Below, piece by piece: positions 33,706-34,570 of a stretch of 34,570 nt of DNA (the first letter of the stretch is position 1; each line of letters starts with the position of its first letter). Made by a program: the position numbers and the translations under genes. The DNA is from Actinomycetota bacterium (GTDB taxonomy: Bacteria; Actinomycetota; Humimicrobiia; Humimicrobiales; Humimicrobiaceae): assembly GCA_028717265.1 (NCBI GenBank), contig JAQUOE010000011.1, positions 9,976-44,545 of the forward strand. Direction: 5' to 3'. The notes under the pieces are model-generated. The model did not search any database and was not told the DNA's origin. It saw nothing but the letters and a program-made list of their open reading frames with translations.

Positions 33706-34570
33706 ATGGTTAATAAAGCAAATTCAAATTCAGACAAAATAAAAATAATTTATAAGTGGGAGAATTATACAAATAATTTTGAATTATTGTTATTTGATGA
33801 TGATATTTTGACTTTAATTTTTGTAATCGATGAAACTATACCAAGTTTTAGAAAAGGTTATGAAGGAAGTAAATTACTCAACTTATATATAGATTTATTG
33901 AAAAAAGCAGATGAGAAAATAAATAAGAATTTTATTAATTTTTATGATTCAGCTATTAGTAAAAAATCAAAAAAATTATTAATTAAAAATAAAAAGAAAA
34001 ATCCTCCAATTATATTTAAAAAATATAAGAAAAAAGAAACTATAATTAAAAACTTGCAAAAAATAATTTGCCTATATAGGAACATTTTTAATCCTAACAA
34101 TATATTAAATTTTATAAGTAATAATTTTGAAGACAATACAATATTAGAGATTTACTTAAGATACTACTTAAAATCTTTAATCTATTTTAACGAGCATAAA
34201 CCTAAAAAACTAGATGATCGATTATATAAAAATATTATTAAAAATACTTTTTCCAAAGTAACAAACAACATCAAAGATATTTTAAATGCCAACAAGGAAA
34301 TAATAGCACGATATTATTTAGATATAATAAATAAGATAATTGAAGATATTAAAGGTACAGAAAATTTTGAGTTCAAAAAATTTAAAGAGGTTTTAGAAGG
34401 AGGCCATGGAGACCTAAATAAAAATTATTATATTAAAATTATTAAGTTCCTTTTCAAGGATCAAATAAATTTAAATAAAGAAAATATTGAACAAGAGTAT
34501 AAGAAAGTTTTGAGCGAATTTATTCTAAGGACTCTTTTTATTCTTATTTCTAACCCATTACTTTTTAATC
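33706..34570 (+). CDS. Very AT-rich gene of unknown function, open at window end
   Basis: Absent from the track because it has no stop within the window. From the ATG at 33706 the frame is uninterrupted for 288 codons: MVNKANSNSDKIKIIYKWENYTN, then FELLLFDDDILTLIFVIDET, a Lys/Asn/Ile-rich helical body, and finally SEFILRTLFILISNPLLFN at the edge. Several stretches are only 10-20% GC, and Asn, Lys and Ile dominate. Such base use differs sharply from the housekeeping genes at left and suggests acquired DNA, for example a defence or phage-derived gene. No membrane segment, signal peptide or enzymatic motif is visible in this part. No ribosome binding site is evident. The length of open frame in such AT-rich DNA, where stop codons should be frequent, is the main support for it being real. 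Confidence 0.72.
   Translation, partial: MVNKANSNSDKIKIIYKWENYTNNFELLLFDDDILTLIFVIDETIPSFRKGYEGSKLLNLYIDLLKKADEKINKNFINFYDSAISKKSKKLLIKNKKKNPPIIFKKYKKKETIIKNLQKIICLYRNIFNPNNILNFISNNFEDNTILEIYLRYYLKSLIYFNEHKPKKLDDRLYKNIIKNTFSKVTNNIKDILNANKEIIARYYLDIINKIIEDIKGTENFEFKKFKEVLEGGHGDLNKNYYIKIIKFLFKDQINLNKENIEQEYKKVLSEFILRTLFILISNPLLFN

Noticed and set aside
33942-34136. Minus-strand 64-residue ORF at the right end
   Set aside because: Hydrophobic Phe/Leu/Ile-rich translation is expected antisense to a Lys/Asn-rich frame; the plus frame is open across it.
26640-34570. CRISPR array or insertion sequence with terminal repeats
   Set aside because: No regularly spaced repeats and no transposase; only tyrosine recombinase fragments were found.

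Overview
The window looks like a chromosomal segment from a low-GC, anaerobic bacterium. The evidence is ferredoxin-dependent 2-oxoacid oxidoreductase genes (korA/korB), a methyl-tetrahydrofolate-type methyltransferase of the kind used with corrinoid proteins, a CoA-disulfide reductase with a rhodanese tail, a DUF362 iron-sulfur protein, oxygen-independent queuosine reduction by QueH, and cellobiose phosphorolysis. TTG and GTG starts are used repeatedly (korA, copA, tlpA and the 289-residue membrane protein), each but tlpA with a convincing ribosome binding site. No rRNA, tRNA or CRISPR array is visible, and I cannot name the phylum from this sequence alone.

Left part (1-8806, all minus strand). 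A GH1 beta-glucosidase (cut by the window edge), a GH94 cellobiose phosphorylase and a LacI-type repressor form a cello-oligosaccharide unit with a good promoter/operator upstream of the repressor. A UgpC/MsmK-type sugar-import ATPase lies just upstream. Next comes a tightly packed hisD-hisC-pterin methyltransferase operon.

Middle part (8895-26622). queH is followed by a probable single operon on the minus strand: korA-korB-flavoprotein-tlpA-ccdA-lgt. Its flavoprotein gene carries one in-frame amber codon at a conserved position. Then come an UMF1/Atg22-like MFS transporter, a CoADR-rhodanese protein, a Cu(I) P-type ATPase whose metal-binding domain is a separate small gene (copper chaperone), a YtxH-like protein and an AT-rich alpha/beta hydrolase. 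After these are a three-gene unit of unknown role (membrane protein, toroid-repeat protein, DUF362 ferredoxin protein), a PfkB sugar kinase and a zinc-ribbon membrane protein.

Right part (about 26640-34570) is accessory. It switches to the plus strand, becomes more AT-rich and contains recombinase debris: a tyrosine recombinase cut off before its catalytic half and, 1.4 kb upstream, a decayed second copy of the same recombinase 5' end. Between them sits a beta-helix lipoprotein. Downstream is a compact six-gene cassette: a small secreted protein, three different ABC-2-like membrane proteins, one BcrA/LanF-type ATPase lacking the usual switch histidine, and a membrane-anchored extracytoplasmic protein. 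Its layout resembles bacteriocin or secreted-peptide export/immunity loci, and it is the best candidate here for an undescribed system. The window ends in a structured, gene-free stretch and the first 288 codons of an extremely AT-rich gene of unknown function that is absent from the ORF track because it runs off the end.
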